Shown: positions 37,172 to 46,376, counted from the first letter of the stretch. The stretch: DNA of 64,000 bases from Leptospira bouyouniensis (GCF_004769525.1 NZ_RQFT01000003.1:124001-188000); one strand, 5' to 3'. A program made the numbers and translations. The notes: generated by a model from the sequence alone, not told the origin.

Positions 37172-37520
37172 GGGGACGACATTGGTTTCGACTGTTGTTG
37201 GCTTGGATTCAGTGGCACGTAGGGGTGAGGGACCTCTTAAAAACCTTCAAAACAATAACTGCAAATAACGAATTTGCTCTAGCAGCTTAATTTTAAGCTC
37301 TACGGTTTCATTGGCTGTTTCCTTAGGTGGCCAAGAAACCGACACCTCTCTAAGGACCTTTCGGATTTGTCGCCCGCTTCGAACCGAATTGAACTCTAAG
37401 TAGGATAGGAATTAGTCCCCCGTTTGTAGGGTAAGTCTTTCCGAAATTTATTTGCAAACTAAACGTGTAGAAGCTGCATTTGAGGACGATAGGACCCGGG
37501 TTCGACTCCCGGCGTCTCCA
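37172..37520 (+). ncRNA. ssrA: Transfer-messenger RNA
   Basis: Rescues ribosomes stalled on broken messages. The 5' end GGGGACGACATTGGTTTCGA and the 3' end GGTTCGACTCCCGGCGTCTC are the diagnostic tRNA-like halves; GGGGACG pairs with CGTCTCC to form the acceptor stem, and CCA is not encoded. The tag frame is at 37261-37290 and reads ANNEFALAA then TAA, a normal proteolysis tag ending in LAA. Pseudoknot sequences follow the tag. SmpB is not in the window. Confidence 0.97.
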
Positions 37521-37621
37521 GGTTTCGGCATTCGCTTCTCGCGCTCAACTGGCCCTCCGTGGCCAGATTTCGCGCCCGCACCCATCCCTGGGTGCTGTTC
37601 GAAGCAAACACCTCCACTATG
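37521..37621 (+). repeat. GC-rich hairpin element after tmRNA (type C)
   Basis: A GC-rich block in AT-rich flanks. CTGGCC pairs with GGCCAG (around 37549-37566) and GCACCCA pairs with TGGGTGC (around 37577-37594), while GCTTC and GAAGC bracket the whole. It begins directly at the tmRNA 3' end. It may serve as processing or termination structure, or be a dispersed repeat; no T tract follows. The next 200 bases to 37,820 hold no gene that I can support. Confidence 0.55.
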
Positions 37622-37827
37622 GGTACTAAGCTAAAGTTTATAGATGTTTGGTTGGTATTTCCTAACAATGATCATATAACATAAAAGATACGACGAGATT
37701 CGAACGACTGCGAGAGAGAGTCATGTTGTCTGACGTAGTGGGACTCAGTGGATACTGTTTGAAAATTCTTTTTTTCTACTTGGTCTTTAATGTTAGATAC
37801 ATCAGAATTGGGTAAATCACATTGAAA

Positions 37828-38202
37828 ATGTTTTACCGGTTCAATTTCATTGCTAAGAGTTCAATTCTAACTTTAATTTGCCTATTCTCACTCCATTGTA
37901 AACCTGATTACGAGGAAATTGAAGTAGTGTATCTAGATCAGAACGGTCAAAAAATAAATGCAATTTATCACAATCCTTTTGATGAGACAGGAACATTCTC
38001 TGTCACTCTAAAATCCCCTAATGAGAATTCGATTACTTTAATTCAAGGTATAGCCGCTTCGGGAGTTCGATATACTGATGACAAAACGTTAGTTTGGTGG
38101 ATCAAAGGAAATGAGGCCTTTATAATGCAACCAGATGGAAAAGGTGATTGGGAGATTACAAATCGTTTTATAGAAATTCAACACGCAGAAAATCATCGAT
38201 AG
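37828..38202 (+). CDS. Small hypothetical lipoprotein
   Basis: 124-residue protein with a signal peptide ending at LFSLHC (candidate lipobox). The mature domain of about 100 residues is beta-rich (EEIEVVYLDQNGQKINAIYH). No family recognised. ATG 37828 was chosen; TTG 37822 is in frame and slightly better spaced from a weak GGGT. Confidence 0.62.
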   Translation: MFYRFNFIAKSSILTLICLFSLHCKPDYEEIEVVYLDQNGQKINAIYHNPFDETGTFSVTLKSPNENSITLIQGIAASGVRYTDDKTLVWWIKGNEAFIMQPDGKGDWEITNRFIEIQHAENHR

Positions 38203-38227
38203 AATCATTGGCCCATATTTGATAATG

Positions 38228-38605
38228 TTACAAAAATGATTCAATTTTAATCTTTGGCCAAACGCCAAACCATGTGTGATAATACGTCATATAGATTCCA
38301 TATGATATCCCACATAGGATCAGAAGGACGGCGGTTTTACGAAACACTAAAAATTTCCCTATATCTAGTGTCATTTTCAAAACAAACTTGGTTAGCCGAT
38401 CTATGATTGAGAACAAAAAGAAAAAAAGCAATAGAACGACTCCCATACCGATTAAAGTCGCAATCGGTTTTTCATACTTACTTGCTAAACCCAATACTTG
38501 TCCGTTGATCAATGTGACAACCAAATCAACAGCTAGGATACAGAGCAGGCGAAAGTAAAATCCTAAAAACCAATGGAAGAGAGATTGTTTTGATGAAGAA
38601 GACAT
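38228..38605 (-). CDS. Hypothetical membrane protein
   Basis: About 125 residues with three predicted transmembrane helices (around LLCILAVDLVVTLI, IGMGVVLLLFFFLFSI and TAVLLILCGISYGIYM). No motif recognised. ATG 38605 (MSSSSKQ) gives a clean cytoplasmic start; an upstream in-frame start at 38647 is possible. Confidence 0.55.
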   Translation of the reverse strand: MSSSSKQSLFHWFLGFYFRLLCILAVDLVVTLINGQVLGLASKYEKPIATLIGMGVVLLLFFFLFSIIDRLTKFVLKMTLDIGKFLVFRKTAVLLILCGISYGIYMTYYHTWFGVWPKIKIESFL

Positions 38606-38647
38606 GAGGTAATATATAAAAGTGCGAATAAAATTTGCAAGAGTCAT

Positions 38648-38988
38648 TTGCTAATTTCATTTAATAATCTATTAAATTCTTAATGATATTTTAAAGAATA
38701 TATTATTTCCATTTTTATCTCAAATCCGTCCAAGGAAAAAGGCAAAATTATGAAATATTCATTCTGAAGGATCAAACAAAAAGAGTAAAGCTGAACGCAT
38801 TCGAAGTAGGTTGTAATTTTTTGTTTTTATTTGCTTCCAAGTTAGAGGAAGACTATGTTTGGAACGGATCATTGTGTCTCTCAGATTCGATACGGATGCA
38901 AGAGACAGTTTCCAAATTGAGAGCAGGGCAATTGGGGAATCTTTCTCCTTCGTTTTAGAGCCTATGTAAGATTCTAATTATCATTTAA
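38648..38988. other. Intergenic stretch with a start-less open frame
   Basis: Between two minus-strand genes. On the plus strand a frame is open from 38695 to the TAG at 38956-38958 (87 codons) with no usable start codon near its 5' end. Its translation includes KLEEDYVWNGSLCLSDSIRM. It might be a decayed gene fragment or chance; no family was recognised. Confidence 0.35.
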
Positions 38989-39657
38989 CTACTGCTCCAC
39001 ACAAAAGATAACAGAGGAATCATTACAATTTCCTAATGTAGAAGAGAAAATAGAAACGCTACTGGATGCAACACCAGCATTGCCTGTCCCAGTTCCATCT
39101 GTCCAACGATTGCAATGTTGGCCGGAACGAGTGTCCCAACCAGAAGTATCAAGACCTGTTAAAATCGAAGTGACAATCGTCGGATTCTCTGCATGTTGCA
39201 ACTGAGATGTGAAAATTCCAGCACTATTAGTGATTGCAAAGGATCCACCATCCACTGCCCTCACATAATTTGTATTCGGTTTCAATATCCAATCCACATG
39301 TTCTGATATCCCACCAACACAATTATTCGTCGTACAAGCTATCCGATTCACATCATCAACAAGAAACGCTTTGAAGACGGCTCTTGCAGGTTCCGTTGGT
39401 TTTTTCGAATCACTCATACATTTGGCATCAGCTCCAGAGATTCCGCCTCGATTCCCATTATAGGTGATGCTTGTGGAAAAAAAACGACAGATGGTACAAA
39501 CAGGAATCGCCGCTTGGCAAAAAGAACTTTGCCCTGTGAGACAAAGTAGTGTTTCATTTTCTCGAAACGAATCGGATTCAAAATCTTTTGGGTTATTAAG
39601 TTCAGTCTTGGAACATTGGAAACAAAGGATAACGAATGCAAAAAACAGAAAACGCAT
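38989..39657 (-). CDS. DUF1554 lipoprotein
   Basis: 222-residue surface or periplasmic lipoprotein; signal ends at LCFQC. The domain from about residue 60 to the end has NRGGISGADAKCMSDSKKP, VDWILKPNTNYVR and HCNRWTDGTGTGNAG, then a terminal IFCVEQ, which is the DUF1554 pattern. This fold is related to C-type-lectin/endostatin-like domains and includes the leptospiral Len-type proteins. Cysteines are paired as expected for disulfides. The ligand is unknown. Confidence 0.82.
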   Translation of the reverse strand: MRFLFFAFVILCFQCSKTELNNPKDFESDSFRENETLLCLTGQSSFCQAAIPVCTICRFFSTSITYNGNRGGISGADAKCMSDSKKPTEPARAVFKAFLVDDVNRIACTTNNCVGGISEHVDWILKPNTNYVRAVDGGSFAITNSAGIFTSQLQHAENPTIVTSILTGLDTSGWDTRSGQHCNRWTDGTGTGNAGVASSSVSIFSSTLGNCNDSSVIFCVEQ

Positions 39658-39971
39658 CCCTTGATGATAATCTCTTAGTGATACTTAGCAAGAAAGAAAT
39701 CGTTTCATACCAATTCATATTAAAAATTTCAAAATTTAAGCTGATTCAAACGAGATGGAACAACAAACGAAGATAACGAACATATGTTTAGAATTTCCAT
39801 GTGATCACTGTTCAAAGACAAAGTTTTGTTAGGTGAATCTTGAGTTTGTAAACAAGTAAAAATGAAATCGGTCCTCCCTACCCAAATAGATAGATTCTAA
39901 ATATTCCAAATTTTTTTTACACCTCTTGACAATCGCTAAAATGGGAAGTCAATTGAATTTAAGGAAAGTTT
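39658..39971. other. Intergenic, divergent upstream region
   Basis: Separates the divergent DUF1554 and zinc-ribbon/DUF3592 genes. No reading frame is supported. A TTGACA at 39926-39931 could be a -35 box for the plus-strand gene, but no good -10 box is spaced correctly. Confidence 0.35.
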
Positions 39972-40529
39972 ATGCCCTTTGATACCTTCATCCAATGCCC
40001 TTGGTGCAAAACACAATACCCAAATGCGAATGTGAGTCACTGCACAAATTGTGGAGGTACCCTCGATTACTCAATCACATCCGATGAACTTGGCTCTGAA
40101 CCTCCCATCGCTCCAAGAGTCCTTCCAACAAAATTCAAACGAAGGATCAAATACACAGGCAATGTGATGACACTCATTGGAATCATTTTTACCATTCCAT
40201 TTTTCTGGACCATTTTGTTCCCGCTGATTGGAATTTTCTGTTGGCGAAGAGGATTACGAATTGCCAATGATGAACTCATTCCTTTAGAACAAGGAAAGGC
40301 AACTGTTGGTGAAATCATAGACATCCGCAAAGATTATACTCAATCTTTGAATGGTAAATCACCTTCGATTGTCGAATTTGTATTTGAAGTGAATGGCAAA
40401 ACATACACAGGGAATGTTGGCAATATTTATGAATCAGTTCACCTAACAAAAAAAATTGGTGATAAACTTTGGGTTGTCTATATGCCCGAGGAACCTGAGA
40501 AAAGTAGCATTTGGCCACCATTGGTTTGA
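39972..40529 (+). CDS. Zinc-ribbon membrane protein with DUF3592-like domain
   Basis: 185 residues. An N-terminal zinc ribbon (CPWC...CTNC, about residues 9-31) is followed by two close transmembrane helices (about 60-95, TLIGIIFTIPFFWTILFPLI), then a beta domain with VVYMPEEPEKSS that resembles DUF3592. AAGGAAAG precedes the ATG. Single gene; role unknown. Confidence 0.72.
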   Translation: MPFDTFIQCPWCKTQYPNANVSHCTNCGGTLDYSITSDELGSEPPIAPRVLPTKFKRRIKYTGNVMTLIGIIFTIPFFWTILFPLIGIFCWRRGLRIANDELIPLEQGKATVGEIIDIRKDYTQSLNGKSPSIVEFVFEVNGKTYTGNVGNIYESVHLTKKIGDKLWVVYMPEEPEKSSIWPPLV

Positions 40530-40539
40530 CTTAACATGG

Positions 40540-40660
40540 GCGTTCCCAATCCATCAAAGTTTCCACTTTTATTTTATAATGGGTCAGGCTCCTCCGGGGT
40601 GCGCTTTCGCTCCCGTCCCCAACCATCTAACGATGGCAGGTGACCAAGCCCTATGGATCC
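40540..40660 (+). repeat. GC-rich dispersed element, type B copy 1
   Basis: A GC-rich block with GGGTCAGGCTCCTCCGGGGT near 40581-40600, GCTTTCGC and the hairpin CCATC-TAAC-GATGG at 40624-40637, followed by CAGGTGACC. A decayed version of the last part lies at 42416-42439. It lies between convergent genes. Confidence 0.55.
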
Positions 40661-41140
40661 TTAACGCACAATAATAGGAATATAAACCATTTCTTCTGAG
40701 TTTGGATCATCATTTTTGTATTTGTCACCCATCACTTCAAAATGAGGACGATTGTCTAATTGATACCCAGAGTTTGGTAACCACTCCATAAAAATCGAAT
40801 GATAAAATGGACCGGCCTCGCTTGGTAATCCTTTGTAAATAAATTCTGCATACATTCCACTCACAATTTCAAAACTTTCTGTCTCGGGAGGAAGATCTGC
40901 AACATTTGTCACTTCTACCCCAGCCCATTTTTCAAACTTTGTGTTTGGATCGAATGATCGAAAATAATCAGTTGGATACACTGAAAATGAAATGAGTTCG
41001 TTTGAATTTCGGTTTTGAATTTGAGATATGATTGGAAGGAAAGATTTCCATAACATTGGAGTTAATTGTTTGGCTAAGGACATTTCTAATTTTTTTCCAA
41101 TGATTAACTTTCTTTCAATTGTCGTGATTTTTGGTTCCAT
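40661..41140 (-). CDS. GyrI-like/effector-binding domain protein
   Basis: A stand-alone small-molecule-binding domain of 159 residues, of the type found at the C-terminus of AraC regulators (SOUL/GyrI-like). FEKWAGVEVTNVADLPPETE and GMYAEFIYKGLPSEAGPFYH then FMEWLPNSGYQLDNRPHFEV follow the family order, ending in DDPNSEEMVYIPI. It lacks a DNA-binding part and may sequester or sense a drug-like ligand. Confidence 0.83.
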   Translation of the reverse strand: MEPKITTIERKLIIGKKLEMSLAKQLTPMLWKSFLPIISQIQNRNSNELISFSVYPTDYFRSFDPNTKFEKWAGVEVTNVADLPPETESFEIVSGMYAEFIYKGLPSEAGPFYHSIFMEWLPNSGYQLDNRPHFEVMGDKYKNDDPNSEEMVYIPIIVR

Positions 41141-41280
41141 ACACTAAGATTTCTTTCGCTCACAATGTTCTTGACGTAAAATAAAAAACCAAATATAACA
41201 TTGGGAATAAATGTAACAACAATATTGTAGATTCCATTCCCGTATCTCTCTATGGGAAATCACTACTAATTAAGGTCAAT

Positions 41281-41835
41281 ATGAGAAAATTAATCATGTG
41301 GAATGTGATCACATTGGATGGATACTTTGAAGGCGAAACAAACTGGGACTTAAGTTTTCATGGACTTGTTTGGGGAAAAGAACTCGAAGAATTGAGTCTT
41401 AAACAACTTCGGTCTGCTGATATGTTAGTGTTTGGTGCCACAACATATCTCGGGATGGCAAACTATTGGACGAATGCAAAAGAGGATGAAGGAGAAGTCG
41501 CCAAGTTCATGAACGAACTACCTAAAATTGCTTGTTCGTCTACTCTCAAAAACGCTGATTGGAACAATTCAAGAATTACAAAAGATGCAGTTAACGAAGT
41601 TTCTAAATTAAAAAAAGAAGGGAATGGTGATATGTATGTGTTTGGAAGTGGGATCCTTTCTGCATCTCTCATGAAAGCAAATTTATTCGATGAATACCGT
41701 CTCTGCATTGCACCTGTATTTTTAGGAAAAGGAAGACATCTTTTTCTTGAAGGAATTCCCAACCAAAAATTAAATCTCATCGAATCAAAACCACTTTCGA
41801 CCGGCGGTACTCTGATGACTTTGATTCCGAAATAA
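41281..41835 (+). CDS. Dihydrofolate reductase-like/RibD C-terminal domain protein
   Basis: 184-residue NADPH-dependent reductase of the RibD-C family. MRKLIMWNVITLDGYFEGE is the family opening; LVFGATTYLGMANYW and MYVFGSGILSASLMKANLFDEYRL are the nucleotide-binding segments. It is not a housekeeping FolA. AAGGTC precedes the start. The DUF1579 gene follows 44 bases later, probably on the same transcript. Confidence 0.9.
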   Translation: MRKLIMWNVITLDGYFEGETNWDLSFHGLVWGKELEELSLKQLRSADMLVFGATTYLGMANYWTNAKEDEGEVAKFMNELPKIACSSTLKNADWNNSRITKDAVNEVSKLKKEGNGDMYVFGSGILSASLMKANLFDEYRLCIAPVFLGKGRHLFLEGIPNQKLNLIESKPLSTGGTLMTLIPK

Positions 41836-41879
41836 AATAAAGAAAACTAAGCATCGTTTTCACTAGATTGAGGATTAAA

Positions 41880-42380
41880 ATGGCAACTGACAAATTGGAA
41901 GAATCTTTACAAAAAGGACATCATCGCCAACTCCAACAACTTTTAGGAAATTGGAAGGGGAATACCAAAACTTGGTTTGAAAAAGATGTATTAGCAGATG
42001 AATCTACTTCGCAAGCAAGCATCACAAGTGTATTTGGTGGTCGTTTTATCTCAATTGATTACCAAAGTAGTTTGGGTGGAAAACCCTTTGAAGGAAAATT
42101 GATCATAGGTTTTGATATCCCCTACCAAAAGTTTACAAGTTCATGGATTGATAGTTTTCATATGGGATCTCAAATCATGTTATCCAGTGGAGATACAAAA
42201 GGTAATGGTTTCGCTTTGTCCGGTCATTATGGAAATCCTGAGTACGGAGAAGCTCTTTGGGGTTGGAGAACAGAAATTCAATACATTAGTGATAAAGAGT
42301 TTTCCATTACTGCGTTTAATATCTCACCTGACGGAGAGGAAGCAAAAGCAACGGAAACAATTTATCAGAAACTGGGATGA
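41880..42380 (+). CDS. DUF1579 family protein
   Basis: About 166 residues. The order LGNWKGNTKTWF, STSQASITSVFGGRFISIDY, KPFEGKLIIGFDIPYQKFTS and WIDSFHMGSQIMLSSG is the DUF1579 (lipocalin-like) pattern. ATG 41880 is preceded by TTGAGGA, which supplies the ribosome site, so the in-frame TTG 41868 is rejected. Ligand unknown. Confidence 0.82.
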   Translation: MATDKLEESLQKGHHRQLQQLLGNWKGNTKTWFEKDVLADESTSQASITSVFGGRFISIDYQSSLGGKPFEGKLIIGFDIPYQKFTSSWIDSFHMGSQIMLSSGDTKGNGFALSGHYGNPEYGEALWGWRTEIQYISDKEFSITAFNISPDGEEAKATETIYQKLG

Positions 42381-42415
42381 TGGAGAATATAATCCACAAA
42401 ACACTTCTATCACCC

Positions 42416-42439
42416 ACCATCAAACGATAGCAGGTAACA
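42416..42439 (+). repeat. Degenerate fragment of type B element
   Basis: ACCATCAAACGATAGCAGGT differs at only a few positions from ACCATCTAACGATGGCAGGT at 40623-40642; the GC-rich remainder is missing. The hairpin would be weakened. Lies between convergent genes. Confidence 0.45.
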
Positions 42440-42491
42440 GAATCTTACTGAGTATTCCTTTGGAATTTAATCTTTATTGTAAATTGCCAAA

Positions 42492-43070
42492 TTACTGTTG
42501 TCTACCTTCAATGATTTGTAATAAAATCACGATTGCAATTCCCATCCTTCGGTCGAGTGCATTTGTTACATCAGAGGAAAAATCAATCTTGAATTGAGGA
42601 ACAAAAGGATTAAATGTTTGTTGTAAAACTCCCACAGGGTTTTGGTTCAATGTGATCAGAAATTGCTGTGGGATTAAATTGGTTAAGAACCGACGAAGGA
42701 TGGCTTTTAACATACTGTCTTCGTCAATCGAACCAACCACTTGTTCTTTAGTGTCTAGAATTTCCCAAGAATCTTTGAGAATGGATTTAAAACCTTTTCT
42801 ACGAAGTGATCCAATGTTCTCATTCGATGTCATATCTACCACATCATAAATCGCTGAAAAATCGATGACACTACGTGCTTTTATTTTTAAGAGTTCTTTC
42901 GTTTTTGTTTCATCTGAATAAACGGTAATGTCTTCTTTTAATTTAAAAGCTTTCTGTTTTACAAAAAAGAGAAGTTTGCTTTTGTTTTCATCAAAGATCC
43001 GAATTTCACCACCAAAGATCTTCAAAAAACTTTTTTTAGCAAAATATTTGTTAAATGTGTACTGTTGCAT
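42492..43070 (-). CDS. LURP-one-related/phospholipid-scramblase-like protein
   Basis: 192 residues forming a 12-stranded tubby-like barrel of the LURP1/scramblase class. FKLKEDITVYSDETKTKELL, DVVDMTSNENIGSLRRKGFK, ILKDSWEILDTKEQVVGSID are the repeated strand-turn units, and the C-terminal helix (GIAIVILLQIIEG) fits the barrel core. May bind lipid; enzymatic scrambling is not implied. Confidence 0.78.
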   Translation of the reverse strand: MQQYTFNKYFAKKSFLKIFGGEIRIFDENKSKLLFFVKQKAFKLKEDITVYSDETKTKELLKIKARSVIDFSAIYDVVDMTSNENIGSLRRKGFKSILKDSWEILDTKEQVVGSIDEDSMLKAILRRFLTNLIPQQFLITLNQNPVGVLQQTFNPFVPQFKIDFSSDVTNALDRRMGIAIVILLQIIEGRQQ

Positions 43071-43174
43071 AGGGCACGATTGTAATCAAATTTTACCAAA
43101 CTCAAGTCAAAAATGATTCAAAATCTCAGGTTAAAATGCATTGAACCTTAGAAAATTGTACTTTACAAATTTAA

Positions 43175-43192
43175 ACGAACGATCGTACTAAT
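43175..43192 (-). promoter_or_regulatory. TetR-type operator upstream of its regulator gene
   Basis: ACGAACGATCGTACTAAT, with a symmetric ACGATCGT core (43179-43186), ends four bases before the TetR start codon. Its reverse complement matches 43844-43861 at 17 of 18 bases. Position over the promoter indicates autorepression. Confidence 0.75.
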
Positions 43193-43195
43193 ATT

Positions 43196-43798
43196 ATGGG
43201 CAAAGGTGAAGAGACAAAATCAATGATTTTGGACAAAGCTGTCCAAATAGCAAGTATCCAAGGATTGGAAGGACTTACGATTGGATCCTTAGCTATGGAA
43301 TTGGGAATGTCTAAGAGTGGACTTTTTGCAAAATTTGACTCCAAGGAAAACCTTCAAATTGAAGTGCTTCGAGTTGGAAGTGAACTCTTTCGCAGAAACG
43401 TTGTATACCCAGCTCTCAAAACCAAACCCGGATTAGCTCGTCTCAAAATCGCATTTCAGATGTGGTTGGCATGGGCCAATACTGACAGTCTCCCAGGTGG
43501 GTGTTTGTTTTTATCTTCTAGTTCGGAGTTTGACGATAGACCAGGAATTGTCAGAGATTATTTGAAAAAAATACAACTTAGTTGGCAAAAGACTTTAAAA
43601 CAATTTGTACAAGATGCGAAAGACTGTTTAGAGTTAGATGCAAACACCAATGTCGATAAAATGGTGCAAGAAATCTGGAGTCTTATATTAGGTTTCCATT
43701 TTTATAACCGATTATTGGAAGACAAAAATGCAGATAAAAAAACCAAACAATCTTTTAACGAATTAATCAAACGTCACAAATTCGATCAGTCAATATAA
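43196..43798 (+). CDS. TetR family transcriptional regulator
   Basis: 200 residues. Helix-turn-helix at about residues 25-48 (LTIGSLAMELGMSKSGLFAK then FDSKENL). The C-terminal ligand domain has WLAWANTDSLPGGCLFLSSS, typical of the TetR_C_6-like group. It probably represses itself and the following alpha/beta hydrolase through the duplicated site. Inducer unknown. Confidence 0.92.
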   Translation: MGKGEETKSMILDKAVQIASIQGLEGLTIGSLAMELGMSKSGLFAKFDSKENLQIEVLRVGSELFRRNVVYPALKTKPGLARLKIAFQMWLAWANTDSLPGGCLFLSSSSEFDDRPGIVRDYLKKIQLSWQKTLKQFVQDAKDCLELDANTNVDKMVQEIWSLILGFHFYNRLLEDKNADKKTKQSFNELIKRHKFDQSI

Positions 43799-43834
43799 TA
43801 GATAAGGAATAATTAGGATTAGAGGCATAAAATC

Positions 43835-44704
43835 ATGACAACAATTAGCACGATCGTTCGTACTTTAAATCGAGAGTATCCAATCAGTTTGGAAGATAAA
43901 TGGGCTTTTGCAAAAAGGAAACCAATGTTTTTAGGTTTTGTAGCAGCTCAAACTTTCCTATCTACACAAAAACTAAAACCATCACGAAAGGAAATGGATA
44001 TCTTAGCACTTGCAGAACAAAAAGAATTCCAAGAGAAGGAACACCATATCCAATACTTTCATTGGAAAGGAGAAAAAGAAACCATTCTACTTGTTCATGG
44101 ATGGAATGGGCATACAGGAAATTTTTCGAGGATTATTCCTAGTTTAATCGATGAAGGTTATAATATCATCGGAATCGATTTGCCTGGGCATGGATTTTCA
44201 TCTGGTCGATATTCTAATATTGTTTTGTCTGCAAAGATGGTGAAACGACTCATTTCAGAAATTGGAAATCCAGATTATATCATCACACATTCGTTTGGAG
44301 GTGTGGTTGCTACCGTAGCACAGGAATTAGGTGTAGAGGCCAAGAAACTAGTGTATATTGCCCCACCTCTACGATTGGAAATCTTAAGAAAAGATTTTAG
44401 TGAAGCTTACGGTTTTAGTGAAGAAGAGAGTGAGATGATGAGAGTTGTTTTGGAACGAAAGGTAAAAAAACCACTAAGTAGTTTGGATTTGAGCAAAATG
44501 GGACCAAAAATTCAAAATTCCCTTTTTGTGATCCATGATGAAGATGATTTGGAAATTCCATTTGAAATGGGATTTGAAGTTTCAAAAGCATGGAAACATT
44601 CAAAGTTACTACGAACAAAAGGTCTAGGTCATAAAATGATTTTACGAACTGAAATTGTAAAAGATGAGATCATCGATTTTTTAAAAGAAAAAACTAGAAT
44701 GTAA
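43835..44704 (+). CDS. Alpha/beta hydrolase
   Basis: 289-residue serine hydrolase. Oxyanion segment LLVHGWNGHTGNF, nucleophile elbow THSFGGVV, acid in FVIHDEDDLEIPFEMG and His in GLGHKMIL form a complete catalytic set. Substrate could be a lipid ester, lactone or xenobiotic. It follows the TetR gene by 36 bases, and its first codons contain the second copy of the TetR operator. Confidence 0.9.
   Translation: MTTISTIVRTLNREYPISLEDKWAFAKRKPMFLGFVAAQTFLSTQKLKPSRKEMDILALAEQKEFQEKEHHIQYFHWKGEKETILLVHGWNGHTGNFSRIIPSLIDEGYNIIGIDLPGHGFSSGRYSNIVLSAKMVKRLISEIGNPDYIITHSFGGVVATVAQELGVEAKKLVYIAPPLRLEILRKDFSEAYGFSEEESEMMRVVLERKVKKPLSSLDLSKMGPKIQNSLFVIHDEDDLEIPFEMGFEVSKAWKHSKLLRTKGLGHKMILRTEIVKDEIIDFLKEKTRM
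43844..43861 (+). promoter_or_regulatory. Second TetR operator, inside the hydrolase reading frame
   Basis: ATTAGCACGATCGTTCGT shares 17 of 18 bases with the inverted site at 43175-43192, including the ACGATCGT core (43850-43857). It lies 9-27 bases after the hydrolase start codon. The two sites are 669 bases apart, allowing looping or roadblock repression. Confidence 0.68.
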
Positions 44705-44724
44705 ATTCCAAGTAAGGATTCTTT

Positions 44725-44764
44725 GAACTGAACTGAACTGAACTGAACTGAACTGAACTGAATT
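44725..44764 (+). repeat. GAACT pentanucleotide tandem repeat
   Basis: Seven perfect GAACT units (44725-44759) and one variant (GAATT). The final unit can also pair with ATTCAGTTCAG at 44772-44782 to form an 11-bp hairpin. It lies between convergent genes (hydrolase and chemoreceptor). A 5-bp unit would shift frame if transcribed in a gene, but here it is non-coding. Confidence 0.85.
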
Positions 44765-44810
44765 GAAGATGGATTCAGTTCAGAGTGAATCAAAACTAAT
44801 GTATTTTAAA

Positions 44811-46376
44811 TTAACTTTGCCCCATCGACGCAAGTTTATTGGATTCTTCTTTAATCATTTGGATGTGTTCTTCTAAGTCTTTGGATGCACGGCTAATTTC
44901 ATTGACTTCCATCTCCAATTGGATTATCCCTTTAGAGGCTTCCTTTTGGCCTAATAACTGTTCTTTGGTTGAGCTAGCAATTTGGTTTGATAATTCACGG
45001 ATTTGAGAAAGTTCGATAAGAATCGATGACAATGTATTCCTTTGTTCAATGTACAATTGGTTCATATTTTGGATTTGTACCAAAGTTTGGTTGAGCCTTT
45101 CAATTTGTGATTTTGCTAGTTCACCTGTATTTTTAGAAGCGTTACGCGCATTGGAGATAATTTCTTTTGAGTTTTTGACAACTGTAGAAATCCTTTTTAC
45201 GTTATTTTTTGTGAATTCGGCTAATTTACTTACTTCGTTGGCCACCACTGCAAATCCCTTTCCGACATCCCCTGCACGAGCCGCTTCAATTGAAGCGTTT
45301 AATGCAAGTAAGTTGGTCTTCTCCCCAATTTCTGCAACAATGTTATTGATTTCATTGACTTGATCAAACGATGCTTGTATGGATTCCAAATGTGTAGCAG
45401 TTTGGTCAGCTACTTCCGTCACAGACATACTCTCTTTTTTATTGATCTCTGCAATTTCTACTAGTTGTTCACTTTGGATTAAAATTTGGTCCACTGTCTC
45501 TTTTAGGTCCACAGTATCAGCTACCATATTTTGTACTTTGTTGTTTTGTTCTTCGATGGAAACTCCATTCGATTCGAAGGAACTCGAAAGTTCAGAAATG
45601 ACAGCAGTGATTTCTTCTAAAGATGCAGCTTGAGATTCTAATTTTAAGGAAGTGTCCGAAACAAATTTACTAAAATTATTAATCGAACTTTCGAGTTTGA
45701 TCGCGGCATTTGTAGATACTTTACTTCGTTCCTTTGTTTGACTAAGCAAATTTTCTGCTTCGTCTGCTTTGAGCTCGGCAAGTGAACTAATCTTAGTTAA
45801 TAACTGAACAAGTAAACTTACAATATAACCAGCAATCATGATAAAAATTGGTTTCATGACTTCACCAGCAAGACCGACATAACCAACTTGGCGGGATTGT
45901 TCAGGGTCAACAGAAAGTTGCACACCTCCAATTTTCACAGCCACAACTAAGGCAACTGCTGATAAAAAAGATCCAAGAAAAGAATTGATCAATACAAATT
46001 TACGATCACCCAAAAAACCAGAATAAATGGCATTGAAGAAAAAGATAAAATAAACAACTGCATTGGCAAGAGCTGCTTCTGCTTCATTTAAACTTAATGA
46101 ACAATCTAAGATGATCGTCGTGGCTAAAACAAGTGTATCCAAGATAATGAGAATTTTGTGAAACCAAGTGGGAGGGTTTGTTTTTTTTTCTAAGACATAA
46201 GCAACAGCACAGTAAAAACCCATTGTACACGTTCCAACCATGTGTACGAGGAACATTTTTGGCTGGAATTCATCTTTGGATCCAATCATTGCGAGTAGGA
46301 ATAATAAAACTAAGCCGAAACGAATTCGGTTGATGATGATTTTTCCTTGTTTCCAAAGGTCTGCAATTGTTAACAC
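44811..46376 (-). CDS. Methyl-accepting chemotaxis protein with multi-helix membrane sensor
   Basis: 521-residue chemoreceptor. Residues 1-205 contain five to six transmembrane helices (for example [48 protein letters not shown]) instead of the usual two with a periplasmic domain, so it may sense ligands within or near the membrane. The cytoplasmic signalling hairpin has the invariant tip [20 protein letters not shown] followed by [16 protein letters not shown]. Paralogous, throughout its length, to the receptor at 53141-54703. Faces away from the symporter gene set at 47024. Confidence 0.93.
   Translation of the reverse strand: MLTIADLWKQGKIIINRIRFGLVLLFLLAMIGSKDEFQPKMFLVHMVGTCTMGFYCAVAYVLEKKTNPPTWFHKILIILDTLVLATTIILDCSLSLNEAEAALANAVVYFIFFFNAIYSGFLGDRKFVLINSFLGSFLSAVALVVAVKIGGVQLSVDPEQSRQVGYVGLAGEVMKPIFIMIAGYIVSLLVQLLTKISSLAELKADEAENLLSQTKERSKVSTNAAIKLESSINNFSKFVSDTSLKLESQAASLEEITAVISELSSSFESNGVSIEEQNNKVQNMVADTVDLKETVDQILIQSEQLVEIAEINKKESMSVTEVADQTATHLESIQASFDQVNEINNIVAEIGEKTNLLALNASIEAARAGDVGKGFAVVANEVSKLAEFTKNNVKRISTVVKNSKEIISNARNASKNTGELAKSQIERLNQTLVQIQNMNQLYIEQRNTLSSILIELSQIRELSNQIASSTKEQLLGQKEASKGIIQLEMEVNEISRASKDLEEHIQMIKEESNKLASMGQS

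Noticed and set aside
37172..37621. Integration site of a genomic island at the tmRNA 3' end
   Set aside because: No integrase and no second copy of the tmRNA 3' end was seen downstream in the window.
37452..37634. 60-residue plus-strand frame ending in a Pro/Trp-rich sequence
   Set aside because: It overlaps the tmRNA 3' half and the GC-rich hairpin block; the apparent protein is a by-product of those structures.
37690..37725. Sequence resembling a tRNA T-arm on the minus strand (GTTCGAATC)
   Set aside because: No matching acceptor, D or anticodon arms at the right distance, so it is not a tRNA gene; at most a fragment.
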